Of a stretch of DNA of 64,000 bases, positions 17,715-27,188 are shown one piece after another. The notes beneath the pieces were generated by a model, which saw only the letters and a list, made by a program, of their open reading frames with translations, was not told the DNA's origin and searched no databases. This stretch comes from Piscinibacter gummiphilus (lineage in GTDB: Bacteria > Pseudomonadota > Gammaproteobacteria > Burkholderiales > Burkholderiaceae_C), in NCBI RefSeq assembly GCF_002116905.1, contig NZ_CP015118.1:3224001-3288000 (forward strand). The letters are read 5' to 3'. The position numbers and the translations under genes are program-made. How positions within the stretch are numbered: position 1 is the stretch's first letter; every line of letters begins with the position of its first letter.

Positions 17715-18821
17715 ATGGCCTTCCAGACCTGGGACAACCCGATGGGCACCGCCGGCTTCGAGTTCATCGAGTTCGCCGCGCCGGACCCGGCCGCGATGGG
17801 CGCGACGTTCGAACGCATGGGCTTCAAGGCCATTGCACGGCACCGGCACAAGAAGGTCACGCTGTACCGGCAGGGCCAGATCAACTTCCTGATCAACGCC
17901 GAGCCCGACTCCTTCGCGCAGCGCTTCGCGCGCCTGCACGGACCCTCGGTGTGCGCCATCGCGTTCCGGGTGCAGGACGCCAACCAAGCATACCGCCGCG
18001 CGCTCGAACTGGGTGCGTGGGGCTTCGACGGCCAGAGCGGCCCGATGGAACTCAACATCCCCGCCATCAAGGGTGTGGGCGACTCGCTGATCTACCTCGT
18101 GGACCGCTGGCACGGCAAGGACGGCGCCGCGCCCGGGGCCATCGGCAACATCAGCATCTACGACGTCGACTTCCTGCCGCTGGCCGCCGGCGCCGATCCG
18201 GAGCCGGAGGGCCACGGCCTCAAGGTCATCGACCACCTCACCCACAACGTGCACCGCGGCCGCATGCAGGAGTGGGCGCAGTTCTACGAGCGCCTCTTCA
18301 ACTTCCGCGAGATCCGCTACTTCGACATCGAGGGCCAGGTGACCGGCGTGAAGTCGAAGGCGATGACGTCGCCGTGCGGGCTGATCCGCATCCCGATCAA
18401 CGAGGAGGGCAAGGAGCAGGCCGGGCAGATCCAGGAGTACCTGGACGCGTACCACGGCGAGGGCATCCAGCACATCGCGCTGTCGTCGACGGGGCTCGTG
18501 AAGACGGTGGACGCGATGCGCGCCAACGGCATCCAGCTGCTCGACACGCTCGACACCTACTACGAGGCGGTGGACACGCGCATCCCCGGCCACGGCCAGG
18601 ACCTGCAGGCGCTGCGCCAGCGCAAGATCCTGCTCGACGGCACGAAGGAGGCGCTGCTGCTGCAGATCTTCACCGAGAACCAGTTCGGGCCCATCTTCTT
18701 CGAGTTCATCCAGCGCCTGGGCAACGAGGGCTTCGGCGAGGGCAACTTCAAGGCCCTGTTCGAGTCGATCGAGCTCGACCAGATGCGCCGTGGCACGCTC
18801 GCCACGAAGGCGACACCCTGA
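17715..18821 (+). CDS. hpd: 4-hydroxyphenylpyruvate dioxygenase
   Basis: This 368-residue Fe(II) enzyme converts 4-hydroxyphenylpyruvate to homogentisate in tyrosine degradation. It has two vicinal-oxygen-chelate halves. The iron ligands are His in IDHLTHNV, His in EGIQHIALSS and Glu in IFFEFIQRLG, in the right order. AAGGAG lies before the ATG. It is 42 bases downstream of the monooxygenase gene. Its product is the substrate of HmgA, encoded at 24562, so both ends of the route are in this island. Confidence 0.96.
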   Translation: MAFQTWDNPMGTAGFEFIEFAAPDPAAMGATFERMGFKAIARHRHKKVTLYRQGQINFLINAEPDSFAQRFARLHGPSVCAIAFRVQDANQAYRRALELGAWGFDGQSGPMELNIPAIKGVGDSLIYLVDRWHGKDGAAPGAIGNISIYDVDFLPLAAGADPEPEGHGLKVIDHLTHNVHRGRMQEWAQFYERLFNFREIRYFDIEGQVTGVKSKAMTSPCGLIRIPINEEGKEQAGQIQEYLDAYHGEGIQHIALSSTGLVKTVDAMRANGIQLLDTLDTYYEAVDTRIPGHGQDLQALRQRKILLDGTKEALLLQIFTENQFGPIFFEFIQRLGNEGFGEGNFKALFESIELDQMRRGTLATKATP

Positions 18822-18868
18822 TCCCGCGACAACACCGACAATTCCACGCTTCCAACCTGAGGAGACCC

Positions 18869-20008
18869 ATGAAGAACACGACGATCCCCCGGACCCTCGC
18901 CGCCGCGTTCGCGTGCGCCGCCGCCGTGGCCCATGCCGACGTGACCATCGGCATCAGCATGTCGCAGACGGGGCCGTCGGCTTCGCTGGGCATTCCCCAG
19001 AAGAACAGCCTGCCGTTCTGGCCCGAGAAGATCGGCAACGAGAAGCTGCGGGTCGTCGTGCTCGACGACGCGTCGGACCCCACCACGGCCACGAAAAACG
19101 CCCGCAAGTTCGTCTCGGAGGAGAAGGTCGACATCATCCTCGGCTCCTCGTCGGTGGCCCCGTCCATCGCGATGTCCGAGGTGGCGGCCGAGGGCAAGAC
19201 CGTGCAGATCGCGTTCTCGCCCATCGAGCTGCCGAAGGGCAAGGGCGAGTGGACCTACCGCATCGCCCAGCCGGTGGGCCTGATGGCCACGTCCATCGTG
19301 CAGCGCATGCGCGCCGACAAGATCAAGACCGTGGGCTTCATCGGCTTCGCCGACGCCTACGGCGAGACGTGGCTGAAGGAGTTCACGCTGCGCGCCGAAT
19401 CCGCCGGCATCCAGATCGTCGGCGTCGAGCGCTACGCGCGCGCCGACACCAGCGTGATGGGCCAGGCCATCAAGCTCGTGGCCGCTCGCCCGCAGGCCGT
19501 GTTCATCGCCGGCGCCGGCACCGCCGCCGCGCTGCCGCAGACCACGCTGCGCGAGCGCGGCTTCACCGGCCCGATCTACCAGACGCACGGCGCGGCCACG
19601 AAGGACCTGATCCGCGTGGGGGGCAAGGCCGTCGAGGGCACGGTGCTCACCGCCGGCCCGGTGCTGGTGGCCGAGCAACTGGAAAAGGGCAACCCGGTCA
19701 AAGGGCCCGCCACCGACTACGTGACCCGCTACGAGAAGCAGTACGGCCCCGACAGCCGCACGCAGTTCGGCGCCCACGCGTACGACGCGCAGCTCGTGCT
19801 GCAGCGCATCGTGCCGGTGGCCCTCAAGAAGGCGAAGCCGGGCACGCCGGAGTTCCGCCAGGCCCTGAAGGACGCGCTGGAATCCGAACGCGACATCGTC
19901 ATCTCGCACGGCGTGCTGAATTACTCGGCCACCGATCACTACGGCTTCGACCAGCGCGGCGTGGCCGTCGTGAAGGTCGAGAACGGCAAGTGGGTCCTGC
20001 AGAAGTGA
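18869..20008 (+). CDS. Branched-chain-type ABC transporter substrate-binding protein
   Basis: This 379-residue periplasmic binding protein (LivK/type I fold) has a signal peptide ending AAAVAHA. It continues VTIGISMSQTGPSASLG and carries the family pattern (LDDASDPTTATKNARKFVSEE, VDIILGSSSVAPS). GAGGAG precedes the ATG at 18869. It is followed with overlapping codons by a DUF3237 gene and the LivH, LivM-LivG and LivF genes. Because the cluster encodes homogentisate enzymes, the ligand is probably an aromatic acid rather than an amino acid, which is common for this transporter class in soil bacteria. That is inference. Confidence 0.9.
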   Translation: MKNTTIPRTLAAAFACAAAVAHADVTIGISMSQTGPSASLGIPQKNSLPFWPEKIGNEKLRVVVLDDASDPTTATKNARKFVSEEKVDIILGSSSVAPSIAMSEVAAEGKTVQIAFSPIELPKGKGEWTYRIAQPVGLMATSIVQRMRADKIKTVGFIGFADAYGETWLKEFTLRAESAGIQIVGVERYARADTSVMGQAIKLVAARPQAVFIAGAGTAAALPQTTLRERGFTGPIYQTHGAATKDLIRVGGKAVEGTVLTAGPVLVAEQLEKGNPVKGPATDYVTRYEKQYGPDSRTQFGAHAYDAQLVLQRIVPVALKKAKPGTPEFRQALKDALESERDIVISHGVLNYSATDHYGFDQRGVAVVKVENGKWVLQK

Positions 20009-20481
20009 CCGCCGCGCTGCCGCTCCAGGAACCCCGCCTCGAGCGGGTGGCCGACTGCATCATCGAGGTCGGCCGCCCGATCGACATCGGCCTGACCCCG
20101 GTGGGGCGCCGCCGCCTGATCCCCATCACCGCGGGCCGGGTGAACGGGCCGCAGCTCTTCGCGAAGGTGCTGCCGGGCGGCGCCGACTTCCAGCTGATCA
20201 CCACGCCCACGCAGGCCTTCATCGAGGCGCGCTACATCCTGGAGACCGACGACGGCGAGCAGATCTACCTCGAGAACCGCGGCATGCGCGTGGCGCCGGC
20301 CGAGATCGTCGAGAAGATCAACCGGGGGATCCCGGTCGACCCCGACCTCGTGTACTTCCGCACCACGCCCCGGTTCGAGACCGCCGCCCCCCGCTGGACC
20401 TGGCTGATGGAATCGCTGTTCGTCGGCACCGGGGCGCGGTTCCCCGACCGCGTCGAGTTGAGCTTCTTCCGCGTGCGCTGA
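20005..20481 (+). CDS. DUF3237-family protein
   Basis: This 158-residue cytoplasmic protein starts at GTG 20005, whose last bases overlap the stop of the binding protein gene (GTGA). It matches the DUF3237 pattern: a short N-terminal strand region, then RRRLIPITAGRVNGPQLFAKVLPGGADFQL, then YLENRGMRVAP and YFRTTPRFETAAPRWTWLMESLFVGTG. Family function is not established, though members often sit beside aromatic catabolic or transport genes. Its position inside the transporter operon, flanked by overlaps on both sides, argues for a role in the same substrate route. Confidence 0.85.
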   Translation: MTAALPLQEPRLERVADCIIEVGRPIDIGLTPVGRRRLIPITAGRVNGPQLFAKVLPGGADFQLITTPTQAFIEARYILETDDGEQIYLENRGMRVAPAEIVEKINRGIPVDPDLVYFRTTPRFETAAPRWTWLMESLFVGTGARFPDRVELSFFRVR

Positions 20482-21515
20482 TGGACCTGACCATCCTGAT
20501 GATGCTGGCGCAGGACGGCATCGCCACCGGCGCCATCTACGTGCTGCTGGCCCTCGGGCTGGTGCTCGTGTTCTCGATCACCCGGGTGATCTTCATCCCC
20601 ATCGGCGAACTGATGACGTTCGCCGCGCTGAGCCTCGTCGCGCTTCAGAACGGCGGGCTGCCGCAGCCGGTGTGGCTGCTGCTCCTGCTGGGCGGCCTCT
20701 GCTTCGTGTTCGACCTCGTGGCCTGGCGAGGCCGGTCGCCGGTGAGCACGCTGCTGCCGGGGGCGCTGCGCCACGTGGTGGTGCCGCTCGTGCTGTTCGC
20801 CATCTTCAAGGGCGTGGAGGGTCATACGCTGCCGGTGGTGGTGCAGGTGGTGCTCGTGCTGCTGCTGATCGTGCCGTTCGGCGCCATGGTGTACCGGCTC
20901 GGCTACCAGCCGGTGGCCGAGGCCTCGGTGCTCGTGCTGCTGATCGTGTCCGTCGCGGTGCACTTCGTGCTGATCGGCGCGGGCCTGATGCTGTTCGGCG
21001 CCGAGGGCTGGCGCGCGCAGCCGCTGTGGGACGTGCGCTTCGAACTGGGCGCGCAGTCCGTGTCGGGCCAGATCCTGCTCGTGCTGCTGGCCACCGCCGC
21101 ACTCATCACGGGGCTGTTCCTCTTCTTCCGCCGCAGCATCAGCGGCAAGGCGCTGCGGGCCGCAGCCGTGTGCCGGCGCGGCGCGCAGCTGGTGGGCATC
21201 AGCGCCGAGGGCGCGGGGCGCTCCGCGTTCACGCTGGCCGCGTTGATCGCCGCGCTGTGCGGCGTGCTGATCGCACCGCTCGCCACCGTCTACTTCGATT
21301 CGGGCTTCCTGTTCGGCCTGAAAGGCTTCGTGGGCGCCATCTTCGGCGGCCTGGTGAGCTATCCGGCCGCGGCCGCGGGTGCTTTGCTGGTCGGGCTGCT
21401 CGAGTCATACGCGTCCTTCGAGGCCAGCGCCTTCAAGGAGGTCATCGTGTTCGGCCTGATCGTGCCGGTGCTGCTGTGGCGGTCGCTCACCAGTGGCCAT
21501 GGGGACGACGAATGA
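20481..21515 (+). CDS. Branched-chain-type ABC permease (LivH)
   Basis: This 344-residue inner-membrane permease has about eight membrane segments, beginning DGIATGAIYVLLALGLVLVFSITRV. The LivH signature RAAAVCRRGAQLVGISAEGAGRSAF is followed by the loop before LAALIAALCGVLIAPLATVYFD. It overlaps the DUF3237 stop by one base (TGATG) and the next start by 4. With LivM-LivG, LivF and the binding protein it makes a complete importer. A ~40-residue loop between the second and third helices is longer than I would expect. Confidence 0.9.
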   Translation: MDLTILMMLAQDGIATGAIYVLLALGLVLVFSITRVIFIPIGELMTFAALSLVALQNGGLPQPVWLLLLLGGLCFVFDLVAWRGRSPVSTLLPGALRHVVVPLVLFAIFKGVEGHTLPVVVQVVLVLLLIVPFGAMVYRLGYQPVAEASVLVLLIVSVAVHFVLIGAGLMLFGAEGWRAQPLWDVRFELGAQSVSGQILLVLLATAALITGLFLFFRRSISGKALRAAAVCRRGAQLVGISAEGAGRSAFTLAALIAALCGVLIAPLATVYFDSGFLFGLKGFVGAIFGGLVSYPAAAAGALLVGLLESYASFEASAFKEVIVFGLIVPVLLWRSLTSGHGDDE

Positions 21516-23295
21516 GCCGCAACGCCATCGTCTCCCTCGTGGCCGTGCTGGCGCTGGCCACGCTGCCGTGGTGGCCGGTGTCCGAGTACGCCATCACGCT
21601 GCTCGTCTACATCGGCCTGTCCAGTCTCGTCGCGATGGGCCTCGTGCTCTTGACCGGCGTGGGCGGGCTCACGTCGTTCGGCCAGGCGGCCTTCGTGGGC
21701 CTGGGGGCCTACACCGCGGGCTACTTCACCGTGGTGCTGAACCTGTCGCCGTGGCTCGCGCTGCCGGCGGCGCTGGCGCTCACCGGCGTGTCGGCGCTGC
21801 TGATCGGCGCCATCACGGTGCGCATGTCGGGGCACTTCCTGCCGCTCGCCACCATCGCGTGGGGCCTCGCGCTCTACTACCTGTTCGGCAACCTCGAGTT
21901 CCTCGGCAAATACGACGGGCTGAGCGGGCTGCCGGTGCTGTCCCTGCCGGGCTTCTCGTTCGGGGACCAGCGGTCGATGGCGGTGCTCGTGTGGATCGTC
22001 GTGGCGCTTGCCGCGCTGTCCATCCGCAACCTGCTCGACTCGCGTCCGGGGCGTGCCATCCGCGCGCTCAACGGCACGGCCACGATGGCCGAGGCGATGG
22101 GCGTGAACAGCGCGCGGGCGCGCATCGTGATCTTCGTCTACGCCGCGCTGCTGGCGGGGCTCTCCGGCTGGCTGTACGCCTTCGTGCAGCGCGCCGTCAG
22201 CCCGTCGCCGTTCGGGCTCAACCACGGCATCGAGTACCTGTTCATGGCCGTGATCGGCGGCATCGGCCACGTGTGGGGCGGCATCGCCGGCGCCGTGGTC
22301 GTCACGCTGCTGAAGGAGTTCGCCCAGCAGGCGCTGCCGGCCCAGTGGAACACCGGGGGCAGCCTCGAGCTGATCCTGTTCGGCGTGCTGCTCGTGGTGG
22401 TGCTGCAGCGGGCGCCCGAAGGCCTGTGGGCCGCGGTGGCGGCGCGGTTCAAGCCGGCGCCGAAACCCGTGCCGATGCCCGCCACGACCCAGCCGCACGG
22501 CCCCGCGGTCGCCCCGCCTAAGGCCGGGGAGGGGGTGCTCGACGTGAAGGGTGCGCGCAAGGAGTTCGGCGGGCTCGTGGCCGTCGATGACATCGACCTG
22601 CAGGTGGCGGCGGGTGAGATCGTCGGGCTGATCGGCCCCAACGGCGCGGGCAAGTCCACCACCTTCAACCTGATCACCGGCGTGCTGTCGCTGACCCGCG
22701 GGTCGGTGAGCCTGCGTGGGCAGGTGATCTCGGGGCTGCCGGCGCGGCGCATCGTCGCGCGCGGCATCGCGCGCACGTTCCAGCACGTGCAGCTCGTGTC
22801 GGGCATGAGCGTGCTGGACAATGTCGCCATCGGTGCCCACCTGCACGGGCACTTCCGTCCGGACGGGGGCGTGGTGGCGAGCCTGCTGCGCCTGAACCGT
22901 CGCGAGGAGGAGCGCCTGCGCGCCGAAGCCGCGCGCCAGCTGCGCCGCGTGGGCCTCGGCGACGAGCTGTTCCGCGAGGCCGGCACCTTGGCGCTCGGCC
23001 AGCAGCGCCTCGTCGAGATCGCCCGCGCGCTGTGCTGCGAACCGTCGCTGCTGCTGCTCGACGAACCGGCCGCGGGCCTTCGCCTGCAGGAGAAGCGCCG
23101 CCTCGCCGAACTGCTGCGCGAACTGCGCGCCGGCGGCATGGCCGTGCTGCTGGTGGAACACGACATGGAGTTCGTGATGAACCTCGCCGACCGGCTGGTG
23201 GTGATGGACTTCGGGACACGCATCGCCGCGGGCCGCCCTGCGGACGTGCAGCAGGATCCGAAGGTGATCGAGGCCTACCTGGGCGGAGTGGACGC

Positions 23296-23299
<4 letters not shown>
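21512..23299 (+). CDS. LivM-LivG fusion: permease joined to ATP-binding domain
   Basis: This 595-residue protein combines two transporter subunits that are usually separate. Residues ~1-310 form the LivM permease (GLTSFGQAAFVGLGAYTAGYF signature). A Pro/Ala-rich linker spans about residues 312-343. Residues ~344-595 form the LivG ATPase with Walker A GPNGAGKST, signature LALGQQRLVEIARAL and Walker B LLLLDEPAAGL. Note LALGQQ in place of the usual LSYGQQ. One continuous frame of 596 codons supports a real fusion rather than a missed stop. The start overlaps livH and the stop overlaps livF. Confidence 0.92.
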
Positions 23300-24047
<748 letters not shown>

Positions 24048-24051
<4 letters not shown>

Positions 24052-24536
24052 CATCGAGTGTCGACACCGAACTGCCCACCGACCATTTCGAGCCGCACGT
24101 TCCCGGCATCGACTATGGCGTGCTCGACTCGCTGCTCGGCTATGGCGTGCGCCGCGCCCAGTTGCTGATCTACGAGGACTTCGTCGCCACCCTCGCGCCG
24201 TGGAGCATCACGCCGCAGCGCTTCTCGGCGCTCACGGTGATCTCGCGCAACGCGCAGCTCAAGCTGACCCAGCTCGCCCGCATCCTCGGCATCGCCCGCT
24301 CGGGCGCGGTGCTGCTCGTGGACGCGCTGGCCGCCATGGGGTACGTGGAGCGGGTGCCGTCGCCCGAGGACCGCCGGGCCTACGGCCTCGTGCTGACCCC
24401 GAAGGGCATCGAGGACCTGAAGGTCATCACCGAGGCCGTGTGCGAACACGACCGCCGCATCGGTGCGCGGCTCGCGCCGGAGGAATCACGAGAAATGATG
24501 CGCCTGCTGCGCCTGGTGGCCGGCCCGCGCGCCTGA
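24048..24536 (+). CDS. MarR-family regulator, probable local control of aromatic catabolism
   Basis: This 162-residue winged-helix regulator has the core ITPQRFSALTVISRNAQLKLTQLARILGIARSGAVLLVDALAAMGYVER, with the wing at PSPEDRRAYGLVLTPKG. The first ~35 residues, before the dimerisation helix, are an extension. MarR proteins in such loci usually repress until an aromatic ligand binds. The nearest likely site is the dyad at 16388-16404 ahead of the first gene of this run. The gene lies between livF (4-base overlap) and hmgA (25-base gap). Confidence 0.88.
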
Positions 24537-24561
24537 ACCTGTCCTTCCGAAAGGAGACGCC

Positions 24562-25857
24562 ATGTCGTACCAGAGCGGCTTCGGCAACACCTTCGCCACC
24601 GAGGCGATCCCGGGCACGCTGCCCGTCGGGCGCAACTCGCCGCAGCACGTGGCCCACGGGCTGTACGCGGAGCAGTTGTCGGGCACCGCGTTCACCGCGC
24701 CGCGGGCGGACAACCGGCGCTCGTGGCTGTACCGCATCCGGCCGGCCGCGGTGCACGGGCGGTTCGAGGCGATGGCGGCATCGCGCTTCACGAGCGACTT
24801 CCAGCAGGTGCCCACGCCCCCGAACCCGCTGCGGTGGGATCCACGGCCGCTGCCCGACGCGCCCACGGACTTCGTCGACGGCCTGGTGACGATGGCCGGC
24901 AACGGCCACCCGGACCACCAGAGCGGCTGCGGCATCCACGTCTACGCGGCCAACCGGTCGATGACCGAACGGTTCTTCTACGACGCCGACGGCGAGTTGC
25001 TGATCGTGCCCGAACACGGCCGCCTGCGGCTGGCGACCGAACTCGGGGTGATCGACCTCGAGCCACAGGAGATCGCGGTGATTCCGCGCGGCGTGCGCTT
25101 TCGCGTGGAGCTGCCCGACGGCGTGGCGCGCGGCTACGTGCTCGAGAACTTCGGCGCAGCGCTGCGGCTGCCCGACCTCGGGCCCATCGGCTCGAACGGC
25201 CTCGCGCAGCCGCGCGATTTCCTGACACCCGTGGCCGCGTTCGAGGACCGCGAGGGCGCGTTCGAACTCGTCGCCAAGCTCGGCGGCCACCTGTGGCGCG
25301 CCCCCATCGGCCATTCGCCGCTCGACGTGGTGGGCTGGCACGGCAACCTCGCGCCGTACAAGTACGACCTGCGCCGCTTCAACGCGATCGGCTCGATCAG
25401 CTTCGATCACCCGGACCCGTCGATCTTCCTGGTGCTGCAATCGGTGAGCGACACGCCGGGGGTGGACACGGTGGACTTCGTGATCTTCCCGCCCCGCATC
25501 CTCGCGATGCGGGACACCTTCCGCCCGCCCTGGTTCCACCGCAACATCGCCAGCGAGTTCATGGGCCTGGTGCACGGCGCGTACGACGCGAAGGCCGGTG
25601 GCTTCGTTCCGGGCGGCGCCAGCCTGCACAACTGCATGACCGGGCATGGGCCGGACGCGGACACCTTCGAGAAGGCGATCCGCGCCGACACCACGGTCCC
25701 GCACGTCATCGAGGACACGATGGCATTCATGTTCGAGACCCGCTGCCTGCTCAGGCCCACCGCCTTCGCGCTCGCGTCGCCCCAACTGCAGGCCGACTAC
25801 GCGGACTGCTGGCAGGGATTGCGCAAACGTTTCGTCGACCCGGGAGCCACACCATGA
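24562..25857 (+). CDS. hmgA: Homogentisate 1,2-dioxygenase
   Basis: This 431-residue Fe(II) enzyme opens the homogentisate ring to give maleylacetoacetate. The N-terminus SYQSGFGNTFATEAIPGTLP is the family signature. The iron ligands lie in PPWFHRNIASEFMGLVHG (His, Glu) and the downstream His in HNCMTGHGPD. Length is normal. AAAGGAG precedes the ATG. Its product must be isomerised before FahA acts, but no maleylacetoacetate isomerase gene lies in this window. Confidence 0.97.
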   Translation: MSYQSGFGNTFATEAIPGTLPVGRNSPQHVAHGLYAEQLSGTAFTAPRADNRRSWLYRIRPAAVHGRFEAMAASRFTSDFQQVPTPPNPLRWDPRPLPDAPTDFVDGLVTMAGNGHPDHQSGCGIHVYAANRSMTERFFYDADGELLIVPEHGRLRLATELGVIDLEPQEIAVIPRGVRFRVELPDGVARGYVLENFGAALRLPDLGPIGSNGLAQPRDFLTPVAAFEDREGAFELVAKLGGHLWRAPIGHSPLDVVGWHGNLAPYKYDLRRFNAIGSISFDHPDPSIFLVLQSVSDTPGVDTVDFVIFPPRILAMRDTFRPPWFHRNIASEFMGLVHGAYDAKAGGFVPGGASLHNCMTGHGPDADTFEKAIRADTTVPHVIEDTMAFMFETRCLLRPTAFALASPQLQADYADCWQGLRKRFVDPGATP

Positions 25858-27152
25858 ACGAGACCCACGATCCCGCCCGGCACAGCTGGGTGCCATCGGC
25901 CAACACGCCGGGGCACGATTTCCCGATCCAGAACCTTCCGTTCGCGGTGTTCCGGCGCGCCGGCAGCGCGGAGGCCTGGCGAGGCGGCGTGGCCATCGGC
26001 GACGAGATCGTCGACCTGGCCGCCGCGGCGGGCCTGCTCGACGGGCTCGCGGCCGAGGCAGCGAGGGCGGCCTCGGGGGACTCGCTGAACGCCTTGATGG
26101 CGAAGGGGCAGTTCTCCGCGTCCGCGCTGCGGCTCGCGCTGTCGCGGGCCCTCGCGGGCGACTCGCCCACGGCGTTGTCGCGCTGCCTTGTGCCGCAGCG
26201 CGACGCCGAGTACCACGTGCCGGCCCGCATCGGCGACTACACCGACTTCTACACGTCCGTCCACCACGCCACGCGCGTCGGGGCGCTGTTCCGGCCCGAC
26301 GCGCCGCTGCTGCCGAACTACAAGTGGGTGCCCATCGGGTACCACGGGCGCTCGTCGTCGATCGGGGTGTCCGGCCAGCAGGTGCGTCGTCCCCATGGGC
26401 AGACGATGGCGCCGGGGGCGACCGCGCCGGTCCTCGCGCCGAGCGCACGCCTCGACTACGAGCTGGAACTGGGTGTGTTCATCGGCGCGGGCAACCCGCT
26501 GGGCGAGCCCGTGGCGCTCGACGCCGCCGAGTCCCATGTGTTCGGGCTGTGCCTGCTCAACGACTGGTCCGCGCGCGACGTGCAGGGCTGGGAGTACCAG
26601 CCGCTCGGGCCCTTCCTCGCGAAGAACTTCGCGACCACCATTTCGCCGTGGATCGTCACGCTCGAGGCGCTCGAACCGTTCCGCCTGCCATGGACCCGCG
26701 CCGAGGGCGATCCGCAGCCGCTGCCGTACCTCGACAGCGCCGGGCACCGGCAGCGCGCGGCCATCGACATCCAGGTCACCGCAGCCTTGCAGACGGCGGC
26801 CATGCGAGGGAAGGGCGATGCCGCCGCGGCGGTGTCGCGCAGCAGCTTCCGGCACGCGTACTGGAGCGTGGCGCAGATGGTGGCGCACCACACGGTCAAC
26901 GGCTGCAACCTGCAGCCGGGCGACCTGCTGGGCACCGGCACGCAGTCGGGACCGGACGAGTCGGAGTCGGGTTCGCTGATCGAACTCACCCGCGGTGGCA
27001 AGCAGCCGGTGGTGTTGCCCGGCGGCGAGTCGCGCACGTTCCTGCAGGATGGCGACACCGTCACCTTCACCGCCTGGTGCGAGCGCGACGGTGCGCGGCG
27101 CATCGGGTTCGGGCGGGTGGAAGGCACGGTGTTGCCGGCCCATCCTGCCTGA
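25854..27152 (+). CDS. fahA: Fumarylacetoacetase
   Basis: This 432-residue hydrolase splits fumarylacetoacetate into fumarate and acetoacetate, the last step of tyrosine and homogentisate breakdown. Active-site and metal-binding motifs are visible: DYTDFYTSVHHATRVGALFRP (Asp and catalytic His), DYELELGVFIG (Glu ligands) and GLCLLNDWSARDVQGWEYQPLG (Asp ligand). The ATG overlaps the hmgA stop by 4 bases, so the two are coupled. A strong hairpin follows the stop and ends the catabolic run. Confidence 0.97.
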   Translation: MNETHDPARHSWVPSANTPGHDFPIQNLPFAVFRRAGSAEAWRGGVAIGDEIVDLAAAAGLLDGLAAEAARAASGDSLNALMAKGQFSASALRLALSRALAGDSPTALSRCLVPQRDAEYHVPARIGDYTDFYTSVHHATRVGALFRPDAPLLPNYKWVPIGYHGRSSSIGVSGQQVRRPHGQTMAPGATAPVLAPSARLDYELELGVFIGAGNPLGEPVALDAAESHVFGLCLLNDWSARDVQGWEYQPLGPFLAKNFATTISPWIVTLEALEPFRLPWTRAEGDPQPLPYLDSAGHRQRAAIDIQVTAALQTAAMRGKGDAAAAVSRSSFRHAYWSVAQMVAHHTVNGCNLQPGDLLGTGTQSGPDESESGSLIELTRGGKQPVVLPGGESRTFLQDGDTVTFTAWCERDGARRIGFGRVEGTVLPAHPA

Positions 27153-27156
27153 ACCC

Positions 27157-27180
27157 CGGCCCGGCCTCCCGGCCGGGCCG
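27157..27180. terminator. Bidirectional terminator hairpin
   Basis: CGGCCCGGCC pairs perfectly with GGCCGGGCCG around TCCC, between the convergent fahA and TonB receptor genes. It is very GC-rich; only TTC follows on the plus strand, so it is a likely but not classical terminator. Confidence 0.6.
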
Positions 27181-27188
27181 TTCGTCGA